Shown in pieces: positions 28,600-36,046 of a DNA stretch of 64,000 nucleotides; position 1 is the stretch's first letter; each line of letters begins with the position of its first letter. The stretch spans positions 106,938-170,937 of the forward strand of contig NZ_BSFD01000005.1 of assembly GCF_027922165.1 (NCBI RefSeq), given 5' to 3'. The notes beneath the pieces are model-generated. The model had not been told where the DNA came from, searched no databases, and saw only the letters and a list, made by a program, of their open reading frames with translations. Both the position numbers and the translations under genes were made by a program. This stretch comes from Brevundimonas intermedia (lineage in GTDB: Bacteria > Pseudomonadota > Alphaproteobacteria > Caulobacterales > Caulobacteraceae).

Positions 28600-29082
28600 A
28601 TGAGCCTGCGCGAACGTCACCTGTGGATCGCCATTGTCACGACCGTGGCGGTGTGGGGCCTCTATGGCTGGCAAATGGCTCTTCAGATCGGCGCCGGCGG
28701 GTTGAACCGCGAGGAATTCGCCGGCGAGATGGGCGGATTGTTCCTGTTGGGCCTGTTGCTGATCGCGGTGGCCGAAGGGGTTCTTACCCTGATCGCCCGG
28801 CTGCTGCCGCGTGGCGAAACGCGCGAGGGCGCGGCCGAACGCAAGGCCTCGCTCCAGGCCAGTCATGTTTCGCTGATGGCCCTGATCGGTCTGATCACCG
28901 TCCTGTCCGCCGTCCTGTTCTGCGCGGGCTGGATCGGGTCTGCGGCGGTCGGACCGCTGCTGCGCGTGGCGACGCCGGCCAATCTGCTGGTGCTGATCGC
29001 CAACGGGCTGATGGGCTGTATCGTCGTGTCGGAGCTGATCCGGTTCGCCATGACCCTCGCCCTGCTGCGCGCCAGACGCTAG
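28600..29082 (+). CDS. Integral membrane protein, unknown (160 aa)
   Basis: Four hydrophobic segments (LWIAIVTTVAVWGLYGW, GLFLLGLLLIAVAEGVLTLIA, LMALIGLITVLSAVLFCAGWI, NLLVLIANGLMGCIVVSELI) separated by short charged loops. No family recognised. The start ATG 28600 gives a plausible N-terminus (MSLRERHLW). It sits between mutM and an enoyl-CoA hydratase on the same strand. Confidence 0.68.
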   Translation: MSLRERHLWIAIVTTVAVWGLYGWQMALQIGAGGLNREEFAGEMGGLFLLGLLLIAVAEGVLTLIARLLPRGETREGAAERKASLQASHVSLMALIGLITVLSAVLFCAGWIGSAAVGPLLRVATPANLLVLIANGLMGCIVVSELIRFAMTLALLRARR

Positions 29083-29109
29083 ATCGACGACAGAACGAGG
29101 AGATCGACC

Positions 29110-29895
29110 ATGGCCGACGCCTATTCCACCCTGCTGATCGAACGCCACGCCGACGGTTATGCCGTCGTGACCCTGAACCGGCCCGAGGCGCTGAACGCGC
29201 TGAACTCGACCCTGTTCGGGGAACTGGCGGCCTTCCTCGATGCGGTCGAGACCGACGACAGCGTACGCTGCCTGATCCTGACCGGCTCGGCCAAGGCCTT
29301 CGCCGCCGGGGCGGACATCAAGGAGATGGCGGACCAGTCCTACGCCGACATGTTCAAGGGCAATTTCTTCGCCCTGGGCCATGACCGGATCATGCGCTTC
29401 CGCAAGCCGATCATCGCGGCCGTGTCGGGCTACGCCCTGGGCGGAGGCTGCGAACTGGCGATGTTGTGCGACTTCATCATCGCCTCCGAGAACGCCAAGT
29501 TCGGCCAGCCCGAGATCAATCTGGGCGTGGCCCCCGGCATCGGCGGCTCGCAGCGGCTGACGCGCCTGGTCGGCAAGTCCAAGGCCATGGACATGATCCT
29601 GACCGCCCGGATGATGGATGCGGCCGAGGCCGAACGCGCCGGCCTGGTCAGCCGCGTCGTCGCCCCCGACGCCCTGCTGGACGAGGCCCGCGCCGCCGCC
29701 GCCAAGATCGCGGCGCAAAGCCCGCTGGCGGTGATGATGAACAAGGAAATGGTCAATGTCGCTCTGGAGACCAGCCTGAGCGAAGGCGTCCGGTTCGAAC
29801 GCCGGCTGTTCCACTCCCTGTTCGCCTTCGAGGACCAGAAGGAAGGCATGTCCGCCTTCGTCGACAAGCGGAAGCCGGACTTCAAGGGGCGATGA
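29110..29895 (+). CDS. Enoyl-CoA hydratase
   Basis: Crotonase-fold enzyme of 261 aa hydrating 2-enoyl-CoA in beta-oxidation or related acyl-CoA breakdown. Seen: [13 protein letters not shown], the oxyanion/CoA loop [31 protein letters not shown] with one catalytic Glu, and [20 protein letters not shown] with the second. The pattern of both glutamates supports hydratase rather than a non-hydrating crotonase. Specific pathway not evident from neighbours. Confidence 0.93.
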   Translation: MADAYSTLLIERHADGYAVVTLNRPEALNALNSTLFGELAAFLDAVETDDSVRCLILTGSAKAFAAGADIKEMADQSYADMFKGNFFALGHDRIMRFRKPIIAAVSGYALGGGCELAMLCDFIIASENAKFGQPEINLGVAPGIGGSQRLTRLVGKSKAMDMILTARMMDAAEAERAGLVSRVVAPDALLDEARAAAAKIAAQSPLAVMMNKEMVNVALETSLSEGVRFERRLFHSLFAFEDQKEGMSAFVDKRKPDFKGR

Positions 29896-29948
29896 CCCAA
29901 GGTCGCGGTCGTCAACCGATCGCCGTGATCGGGCGTTAAGAGCGGGTC

Positions 29949-30851
29949 ATGCGCCGTCTTCTTGCTCCGTTTTTCGCGATCCTGCTCGTCGTCCTTCCCG
30001 GCGTCGCCGTCGCCCAGACAACAGTATCGGCGTCTCTCGCCCCTGCCTTCCGTTCCGACCGGATCATCGTCGAGACGCGGGGGGCGGGGCCGGATATCGT
30101 CTTCATTCCGGGCCTCGGCTCTACCGGGGCGGCCTGGCGGTCTACGGCGGACAAGCTGGAGGGGCGTTACCGGGTGCATCTGGTGACCATCCGGGGCTTC
30201 GGCCAGACGGACATCGGGGCCAACGCCGGCGGCGCCCTGGCGGCGCCCGCCGCGCGGGAGATCGAACGCTATATCCGCGAGCAGCGGCTTTCGCGCCCCG
30301 CCCTGATTGGCCATTCGCTGGGCGGTCAGATCGCACTGCGGGTCGCGGCGGACATGCGGGACCGGATCGGTCGGGTGATGGTGGTGGATTCCGCGCCCTT
30401 CTTTCCGGCCCTGGTCGATTCCCGCGTCACCGCCCGCGAGGTCGAGCCTTTGGCGCGGCTGGCCTATCAGGCCCTGATGCTGTTCGGGGACCAGGCGCTG
30501 AAGGGCCAGGTCTCAGCCCTGGGCGGCGACCTCGGCCTGGCGGGCGACATGGTGTTCGACGGCCTGGGTCTGCAGGGCGGCGACCGGCGTGTCCTGGCTC
30601 AGGGTCTGTATGAAGCCCTGACCGTCGATCTGCGACCCCGGCTGCGCGACGTCACCGCCTCCGTGACGGTGGTCTATGGCTGGACGCCGGATACGAACAG
30701 CCCACGCAACCGGCTGGAGGGCCTTTATCGCTACGGCTTCTCCAACCTGCGCAGTCCCGCGCGGTTCGTCCGCATCGAGGGCGCCGATCACCAAGTGATG
30801 ATCGACCAGCCCGCTCGCTTCCAGGCGGCGGTGGATCGGTTTTTGGGGTAG
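29949..30851 (+). CDS. Secreted alpha/beta hydrolase
   Basis: Protein of 300 aa with a signal peptide (LLAPFFAILLVVLPGVAVAQ), so periplasmic or exported. Alpha/beta hydrolase fold: FIPGLGSTGAAW near the oxyanion hole, nucleophile elbow LIGHSLGGQ, and the likely catalytic His in EGADHQVMID. Substrate unknown; resembles esterase/lipase-like members. Follows the hydratase by 53 bp on the same strand. Confidence 0.86.
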   Translation: MRRLLAPFFAILLVVLPGVAVAQTTVSASLAPAFRSDRIIVETRGAGPDIVFIPGLGSTGAAWRSTADKLEGRYRVHLVTIRGFGQTDIGANAGGALAAPAAREIERYIREQRLSRPALIGHSLGGQIALRVAADMRDRIGRVMVVDSAPFFPALVDSRVTAREVEPLARLAYQALMLFGDQALKGQVSALGGDLGLAGDMVFDGLGLQGGDRRVLAQGLYEALTVDLRPRLRDVTASVTVVYGWTPDTNSPRNRLEGLYRYGFSNLRSPARFVRIEGADHQVMIDQPARFQAAVDRFLG

Positions 30852-30863
30852 GGCGAAGTTGAG

Positions 30864-30899
30864 ATAACACTGATTTTCGAATCGTGTGGGTTGTGTTAT
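30864..30899. promoter_or_regulatory. Inverted repeat upstream of the 437-aa lipoprotein
   Basis: ATAACAC (30864-30870) and GTGTTAT (30893-30899) form a perfect 7-bp inverted repeat with a 22-nt spacer in an unusually AT-rich stretch, 20 bp before the start codon. Likely promoter/operator territory; no factor can be named. Confidence 0.35.
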
Positions 30900-30919
30900 T
30901 GTCCCTCTAAACGGGAGGG

Positions 30920-32233
30920 ATGGACGTGCGCCTCAAGACTATGTTTGTAGCGGTAGGCATCACTGTCTTAACGACAGGCTGCACCAGCGTGTTTCGAAAC
31001 TCACAAGCGCCAATCCTTGATCAGCGCGCCGAGCTTGTGGAACTTGGCAAAAATTTAAACATCATACGCGGCGAACTCGAGATCGCCGAAATGTGCCTGG
31101 CGGATCCCAACACGAAGAAAGACGCCGATTCCATGAATTGCGCCGTACGGACTTCGGCGGTTCCTTCGGTGCAGTCGGATACCAGTTCGCACGCCTGGCA
31201 AATGGCGCGCGAACACCGTAGCGAGGTCCGCGCTTATACGAACGTCAATCTGCGAGCTTACGTTCGATTGAGGGTTACCCAGGTCGATGCCCTCTGCGGC
31301 TTGTTTTTCGATGAGCTGTCCCAGGTCAAGAACCAGACGCGATACGGTCGGGACCTCTTTAACATCGGCGCGGAATTCGCGACCGTGGCCCTGGGCGTCA
31401 GCGGGAGCCCGGCTGAACAACTCGCGGCGCTTTCCGGAATTCAGCTCAGTGTCAACGACACTTTCGACGCCAGCGAACGGGCGATGCTGCTGTCGCCCGA
31501 CCCTCACAAGGTGTTCCTGCTTGTGAAACAAACCCAAGATGGAATCGACCCGCCAACGCTCCAAACGTTTGCCGAAGCGGACACCTATGTTCGCGACTAT
31601 GCCCGGCCATGCACATTCCTGGGCATCCAGACCGTCATTGATCGAGCGTTGAGAGAAGAGCTGGAACGGAACGAACCCGGCGGACGGTTGGCGGACTTGA
31701 ACGCGGTGATGGACGAGGTTCTTGAAGTCGTAAACGGATCTGACGGAACGCTCGCATCCTTGGCCGGACAGGGGCTGCCTCTGTACTGGCTGTTTGTCCT
31801 GGCTCCAACGGGAGCCGAGGAGCAAAGTCACGTGATGGCGCTTCTGCCTTCGGATACCCGTTCAGCTGTCGCCTCGGTTTACGCAGACGCGGCCAAGCGT
31901 GAAGAAATTGGCGCCTTGCTGCAGGACCTCGACACGAGAGCTCCGGCAGTGCCGCGGTCGGCGCGGGCCGCCAAGACCGCTTATGACGCCGAGCAGAAGC
32001 AGAAGGCGGCCGACGCTGCGGAGCGGGTGCGGGTGGAAAACGCCTTACGGCTGCAGCAGGCCGAGGTGCAACGAGCGCTTCAAGAGCAGCGGCTGGCTGA
32101 CGCTCAAGCCCGAGTGCTTCAGGCCCAAAAGGAGGCGGACGACGCCGCTGCCGCTAGGATCGCGGCAGAGAGCGCGGCGGCTGGATCAGAGGAGGCCGGT
32201 CCAGCGGTGACGGACCCCGACGGGTCGACCTAG
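30920..32233 (+). CDS. Unrecognised lipoprotein with C-terminal coiled coil (437 aa)
   Basis: No known family recognised. N-terminal MFVAVGITVLTTGCTS is a lipoprotein signal with Cys21. Residues 22-350 are a mixed alpha/beta region with scattered cysteines (MCLADP, ALCGLFF, RPCTFLG). From about residue 350 to 425 there is a charged Ala/Gln/Glu-rich coiled coil (EQKQKAADAAERVRVENAL, ALQEQRLADAQARVLQAQKE). Codon use is visibly less G/C-biased at third positions than in neighbours (for instance AAATTTAAAC near the start), which suggests recent acquisition. Predicted membrane-anchored periplasmic protein. The stop is 3 bp from the recQ stop on the other strand. Confidence 0.7.
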   Translation: MDVRLKTMFVAVGITVLTTGCTSVFRNSQAPILDQRAELVELGKNLNIIRGELEIAEMCLADPNTKKDADSMNCAVRTSAVPSVQSDTSSHAWQMAREHRSEVRAYTNVNLRAYVRLRVTQVDALCGLFFDELSQVKNQTRYGRDLFNIGAEFATVALGVSGSPAEQLAALSGIQLSVNDTFDASERAMLLSPDPHKVFLLVKQTQDGIDPPTLQTFAEADTYVRDYARPCTFLGIQTVIDRALREELERNEPGGRLADLNAVMDEVLEVVNGSDGTLASLAGQGLPLYWLFVLAPTGAEEQSHVMALLPSDTRSAVASVYADAAKREEIGALLQDLDTRAPAVPRSARAAKTAYDAEQKQKAADAAERVRVENALRLQQAEVQRALQEQRLADAQARVLQAQKEADDAAAARIAAESAAAGSEEAGPAVTDPDGST

Positions 32234-34146
32234 GCGGTGACAGCCCTCAACGTCTCCAGCACACCCTTGCCGTAGCGATCCAGTTTCGACTGGCCCACGC
32301 CGGGCAAGGCGCCCAGGGCGGTCAGGTCGCCCGGTTCGGCGTGGGCGATTTCCAGCAGGGTCTTGTCCTGGAAGATGACATAGGGCGGGACGTGCTGTTC
32401 CGAGGCGCGGTCGCGGCGCCAGGCGCGCAGGGCCTCGAACCGGGCGCGGACGTCGGCGTCCATGGTCTCCAGCGCGGCGTTGCGGCCCTCGCCGGTGCGG
32501 TCGCGGCGATTGCGCGGATTGCCCGAGCGCGTACCGGCGTCGTAGCCGGCGGGCACGCGGCGGACCTCGATCTTGCGTTCGGCCTTGTAGACGGCGCGCA
32601 CCGCCTCGCCGTCGCCCAGCCCGACCAGGGGCTTGCCGTCGTTCGGATCCTCGACCAGCAGGCCCTCGAACAACAGGTGATCGACGATGTCGCGCCAGCC
32701 GTTGGGCGAGATGTCGGCGCCTATGCCCCAGGTGGACAGCTGTTGCTCCCACGGCTGGACCGCCTTGGTCCGGCCGGTCAGGTGGTCGACGATCCGGCCC
32801 CGGCCGAACCGGCCACCCAGACGCTGGACCGCCGCCAGGGCCTTTTGCGCGGGGACGGTGGCGTCATAGAGCAGGGGCGGGTCGCCGCAGATGTCGCAGA
32901 CGCCGCAAGGCTGGGCCTCGGTTTCCCCGAAATAGCGGCGCACGGCCTGGGCGCGGCAGACGGCGCCGTCCAGCATGGCGAACAGCTGGCGGGCCTTGCG
33001 CACCTGAACCTGTTTGACCTCCTCGGCCATCGGGCGGCTGTCCAGCCGGCGCAGGGTCCAGGCGATGTCGGAGGGGCCGTACAGGGTGATGCCCTCGGCT
33101 GGTTCGCCGTCGCGCCCGCCCCGTCCGATCTCCTGCCAATAGGCCTCGAGACTGCCCGGTGGATCGGCGTGGATGACGAAGCGCACATCGGCCTTGTCCA
33201 CCCCCATGCCGAAGGCGATGGTGGCGACCATGACGGCGCCGTCCTCGGCCAGGAACCGTTCCAGCCGGCGGTCGCGCTCTTTCGTATCCATGCCCGCGTG
33301 ATAGGCGATGGCGTTGGTTCCGGCGTCGCGCAGGGCCTGGGCCACGCGGTCGCAGCCGTCGCGGCTGCCGCAATAGACGACGCCCGACTTGCCGCGCCGC
33401 TCGCGCACCAGTTCGATGACCCGGGCGTCGGTCTTGGCGCGCGAGGCGCTTTCCTTGCGCTCGGCCGACAGTTGCAGGTTCGGGCGGGCGAAACTGTCGA
33501 CGAAGACCTTGGCCTGTTCCAGCCGCAGCGAGCGCAGGATGTCGTCGCGGGTGCGGGCGTCGGCGGTGGCGGTGACGGCGATGCGCGGCACGTTCGGGAA
33601 CCGCTCGGCCAGCAGACCCAGGTTGCGATAGTCGGGACGGAAGTCGTGGCCCCATTGGCTGACGCAGTGGGCCTCGTCGATGGCGATCAGGCTGAGGGGA
33701 AGCTCGGCCAGCCGGTCCATCATGGCGCCGGCCGCCAAGCCTTCAGGCGAGACGTACAGCAGGTCCAGATCGCCGGACCGGGCTGCAGCCCAGATGGCCG
33801 ACCGCTCGTCCAGCGACACGCCGGAATCCAGCCGGGCGGCGGCGACGCCCTGCTGTTTCAGGGCCTCGACCTGGTCGGTCATCAGGGCGATCAGCGGCGA
33901 GACCACCAGGCCCAGACCGGGGCGCAGAATGGCGGGGATCTGATAGCAGACGCTCTTGCCGCCACCGGTGGGCAGGACGGCCAGCACATCGCGCCCGGCC
34001 AGGATCTCGTCCACCACCTGGCTTTGCAGGCCCCGGAAGTCGGCATGGCCCCAGACGCGCGACAGCAGGGACCGGGCGTCGTCCAGTGTCGGGTCTTGGG
34101 CGGGGCGGGACTGGGTTTGCGTGGCCGGCATCCGAGAGTTGTGCAC
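32230..34146 (-). CDS. recQ: ATP-dependent DNA helicase RecQ
   Basis: 3'-5' superfamily-2 helicase for recombination and replication repair; 638 aa. Seen in order: Walker A LPTGGGKSVCYQIPA, motif II AIDEAHCVSQWGHDFRPDY, motif III TATAD, motif VI QEIGRGGRDG, zinc-binding cysteines (CRAQAVRRYF...CGVCDIC), winged helix, and a C-terminal HRDC domain (FEALRAWRRDRASEQHVPPYVIF ... LPGVGQSKLDRYG). An alternative ATG five codons downstream gives MPATQTQ. Convergent with the lipoprotein gene. Confidence 0.96.
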   Translation of the reverse strand: MHNSRMPATQTQSRPAQDPTLDDARSLLSRVWGHADFRGLQSQVVDEILAGRDVLAVLPTGGGKSVCYQIPAILRPGLGLVVSPLIALMTDQVEALKQQGVAAARLDSGVSLDERSAIWAAARSGDLDLLYVSPEGLAAGAMMDRLAELPLSLIAIDEAHCVSQWGHDFRPDYRNLGLLAERFPNVPRIAVTATADARTRDDILRSLRLEQAKVFVDSFARPNLQLSAERKESASRAKTDARVIELVRERRGKSGVVYCGSRDGCDRVAQALRDAGTNAIAYHAGMDTKERDRRLERFLAEDGAVMVATIAFGMGVDKADVRFVIHADPPGSLEAYWQEIGRGGRDGEPAEGITLYGPSDIAWTLRRLDSRPMAEEVKQVQVRKARQLFAMLDGAVCRAQAVRRYFGETEAQPCGVCDICGDPPLLYDATVPAQKALAAVQRLGGRFGRGRIVDHLTGRTKAVQPWEQQLSTWGIGADISPNGWRDIVDHLLFEGLLVEDPNDGKPLVGLGDGEAVRAVYKAERKIEVRRVPAGYDAGTRSGNPRNRRDRTGEGRNAALETMDADVRARFEALRAWRRDRASEQHVPPYVIFQDKTLLEIAHAEPGDLTALGALPGVGQSKLDRYGKGVLETLRAVTA

Positions 34147-34164
34147 TATTTGTTCCGCGGTGCG

Positions 34165-34226
34165 AAGACGGCCCGGCCGTTTTCACGGCCGGGTCTTAAA
34201 TCAGAATGGGCCGTTTTCACGGCCGG
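34165..34226. terminator. Two successive hairpins sharing CCGTTTTCACGG
   Basis: AAGAC..CCCGGCCG-TTTTCA-CGGCCGGG.TCTT (34165-34196) is followed at once by GGGCCGTTTTCACGGCC (34208-34224). The same core is duplicated in direct orientation. Located between the epimerase-like gene end and recQ start (both minus strand), so it may terminate the former before recQ. Confidence 0.5.
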
Positions 34227-34250
34227 GGCGTCAGACCGGGGAAGGATGCG

Positions 34251-35228
34251 TCAGTGGGCGGGCGAGACGGCGAACTGGCCGCCGTCGCGATAGCGCCACA
34301 GGTAGGAGGGGGCGATGGCGGCCATGCCGGTCGGCGTGGTCAGACCCAGGTCGGCCAGGGTCGCGGCGCCGGGCGAGACGACATTGTCCTTCTCCAGCAT
34401 GACGACCTGATCGCGGGTCAGGGGCGGGGTCAGTCCGACTAGGCTGACGGTCTGCAGCAGCGAACCCAGCAGCTTGGCGATGGGGAAGGGAATGGGCGCC
34501 AGCAGACGGTCGCGGTGGGTCTCGCGCTTCACCAGCTCCAGCACTTCGCGGAAGCTGTAGATGTCCGGGCCGCCCAGTTCGTAGGTGCGGCCGGCCGCGT
34601 CGCCGCGGGTCACGGCGCGGGCCACGGCCTCGGCCACGTCGGCGACATAGACCGGCTGGAACCGGGTCTTGCCGCCGCCGATCAGCGGCAGGGCGGGCGC
34701 CGAGACCGCCATGGCGGCGAACCGGTTCAGGAAGCCGTCGCTGGCGCCGAACACCAGGGACGGACGCAGGATGACGGCGTCGGGATAGACGGCGCGGATC
34801 TGGGCCTCGGCCTCGCCCTTGGTGCGGGCATAGGCGGAGCGGCTGTTCGCATCGGCGCCGATGGCCGAAATCTGGACGACGCGGACCACGCCGGCGGCCT
34901 TGGACGCCTGGGCGATGTTCTTGGCGGCCTCGACATGGGCGCTCTTGAAACCGCGCGCGCCGCCGCCGTCGTGCAGGACGCCGACCAGATTGACCACGGC
35001 GTTCGAGCCGCGCACGGCGGCCGCCACGTCGTCGGCCTTGGTCACGTCGCAGCGCATGAACTGGATCTGGCCCGGATCGCCCAGGGGCTGGACCTCGATG
35101 GCCAGAACCGGGTTGCGCACCGCCACGCGGATGCGCCAGCCGAGACGGGCCAGCGCGCGCACCGCCTGCGATCCGATGAAGCCGGAACCTCCGAAGAGGG
35201 TCACGACGCCGGGGGCGAGGTCAGCCAT
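34251..35228 (-). CDS. NAD(P)-binding SDR-type protein, complex I NDUFA9-like
   Basis: Atypical short-chain dehydrogenase of 325 aa with the Rossmann motif VTLFGGSGFIGSQAVRALA, then AVVNLVGVLHD, SAYARTKGEAEAQI (Tyr-x3-Lys remnant) and RPSLVFGASDGFLNRFAAM. This fits the NDUFA9-like NAD-dependent epimerase/dehydratase group found in alphaproteobacteria, where it may assist respiratory complex I or quinone metabolism. ATG 35228 (MADLAPGVV) is favoured; the frame extends further upstream without a credible start. Confidence 0.88.
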   Translation of the reverse strand: MADLAPGVVTLFGGSGFIGSQAVRALARLGWRIRVAVRNPVLAIEVQPLGDPGQIQFMRCDVTKADDVAAAVRGSNAVVNLVGVLHDGGGARGFKSAHVEAAKNIAQASKAAGVVRVVQISAIGADANSRSAYARTKGEAEAQIRAVYPDAVILRPSLVFGASDGFLNRFAAMAVSAPALPLIGGGKTRFQPVYVADVAEAVARAVTRGDAAGRTYELGGPDIYSFREVLELVKRETHRDRLLAPIPFPIAKLLGSLLQTVSLVGLTPPLTRDQVVMLEKDNVVSPGAATLADLGLTTPTGMAAIAPSYLWRYRDGGQFAVSPAH

Positions 35229-35342
35229 GAGGAAAGCTCCAGTCGAAATCCGTGCTGCGGGATAGCCGATGGGGCGCGGCGCCGCAACGCGGCGATTGAT
35301 GGTCAAGCTGGCGATCGACGCACGCGCGCCCATCTGTGGTCC

Positions 35343-35774
35343 ATGCAAGTCTTCACCATCGGTTATGAGGGCGCGACCCAGGCGCAGGTGATCGATCGGC
35401 TGAAGGCGGCCGGGGTCGATCTGCTGGTCGATGTTCGCGCGGTCGCCGCCTCACGACGCGCCGGATTTTCAAAGACGATTCTGGGCGAAAGTCTAAAGGC
35501 CGAGGGGATCGACTATCTCCACCTGCGCGGCCTCGGCACGCCCAAGGCGGGGCGGGATGCGGCGCGCAAGGGGCATGTCGCCGAGATGCGCGCTATTTTC
35601 GCGGACCATCTGGCAGAGCCACAGGCCCAGATGGAATATGAGCGGCTGAAGGCGCTGGCGGACGAGAAGCGCGTGGCCCTGCTGTGTTTTGAGGCCGATC
35701 ACGCCGGGTGCCACCGCGCCGTGCTGGCGGAGCGGCTGTCGGACGAGGCCGGCGCGAGCGTGATCAACCTTTAG
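35343..35774 (+). CDS. DUF488 family protein
   Basis: Small cytosolic protein of 143 aa. It opens MQVFTIGYEGATQAQVIDRL, the DUF488 signature, with VDVRAVAASRRAGFSK and LLCFEADHAGCHRAVLAERL (a conserved Cys-His pair). The biochemical role is unknown in general. Divergent from the NDUFA9-like gene. Confidence 0.9.
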   Translation: MQVFTIGYEGATQAQVIDRLKAAGVDLLVDVRAVAASRRAGFSKTILGESLKAEGIDYLHLRGLGTPKAGRDAARKGHVAEMRAIFADHLAEPQAQMEYERLKALADEKRVALLCFEADHAGCHRAVLAERLSDEAGASVINL

Positions 35775-35787
35775 GGTCGTCCGTATC

Positions 35788-35965
35788 TTCTTTCGTCATT
35801 CTCCGGCGAGCGTAGCGAGACCGGGGAACCCAGCGGCGCGCGTGAGCGCGAACCTGTCGCGGACTCGATCGTCAAACATCCTGCGGCGGAGACATCGCCT
35901 TCGGCGCCGCTGGGTTCCCCGGTCTGCGCCGCGAAGGCGCGGCTTGCCGGAGAATGACGAAAGAA
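35788..35965. repeat. Nested palindromic element, family B copy 1
   Basis: A 178-bp element with perfect 20-bp terminal inverted repeats (35788-35807 and 35946-35965, core TCTTTCGTCATTC) and a second, inner pair of perfect 22-bp inverted repeats (35818-35839 and 35904-35925, core GGAACCCAGCGGCGC). The asymmetric centre (35840-35903) matches the reverse complement of the centre of the copy at 40982-41156. It lies between convergent genes. Confidence 0.9.
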
Positions 35966-36001
35966 TAACGGGCCTGTACGCCTTCGAGCCCGCCACCGCT
36001 T

Positions 36002-36040
36002 CGCGTTCCTCCTCCCCGCAACGCGGGGAGGAGGAACGCG
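36002..36040. terminator. Perfect 18-bp hairpin beside the M1 peptidase stop
   Basis: CGCGTTCCTCCTCCCCGC pairs perfectly with its complement across an AAC loop. The C/T-rich arm with GCGGGGAGG resembles the end of the diverged repeat at 57490. Located 7 bp past the stop of the minus-strand peptidase gene, a natural transcription end for both convergent neighbours. Confidence 0.6.
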
Positions 36041-36046
36041 GATAGC

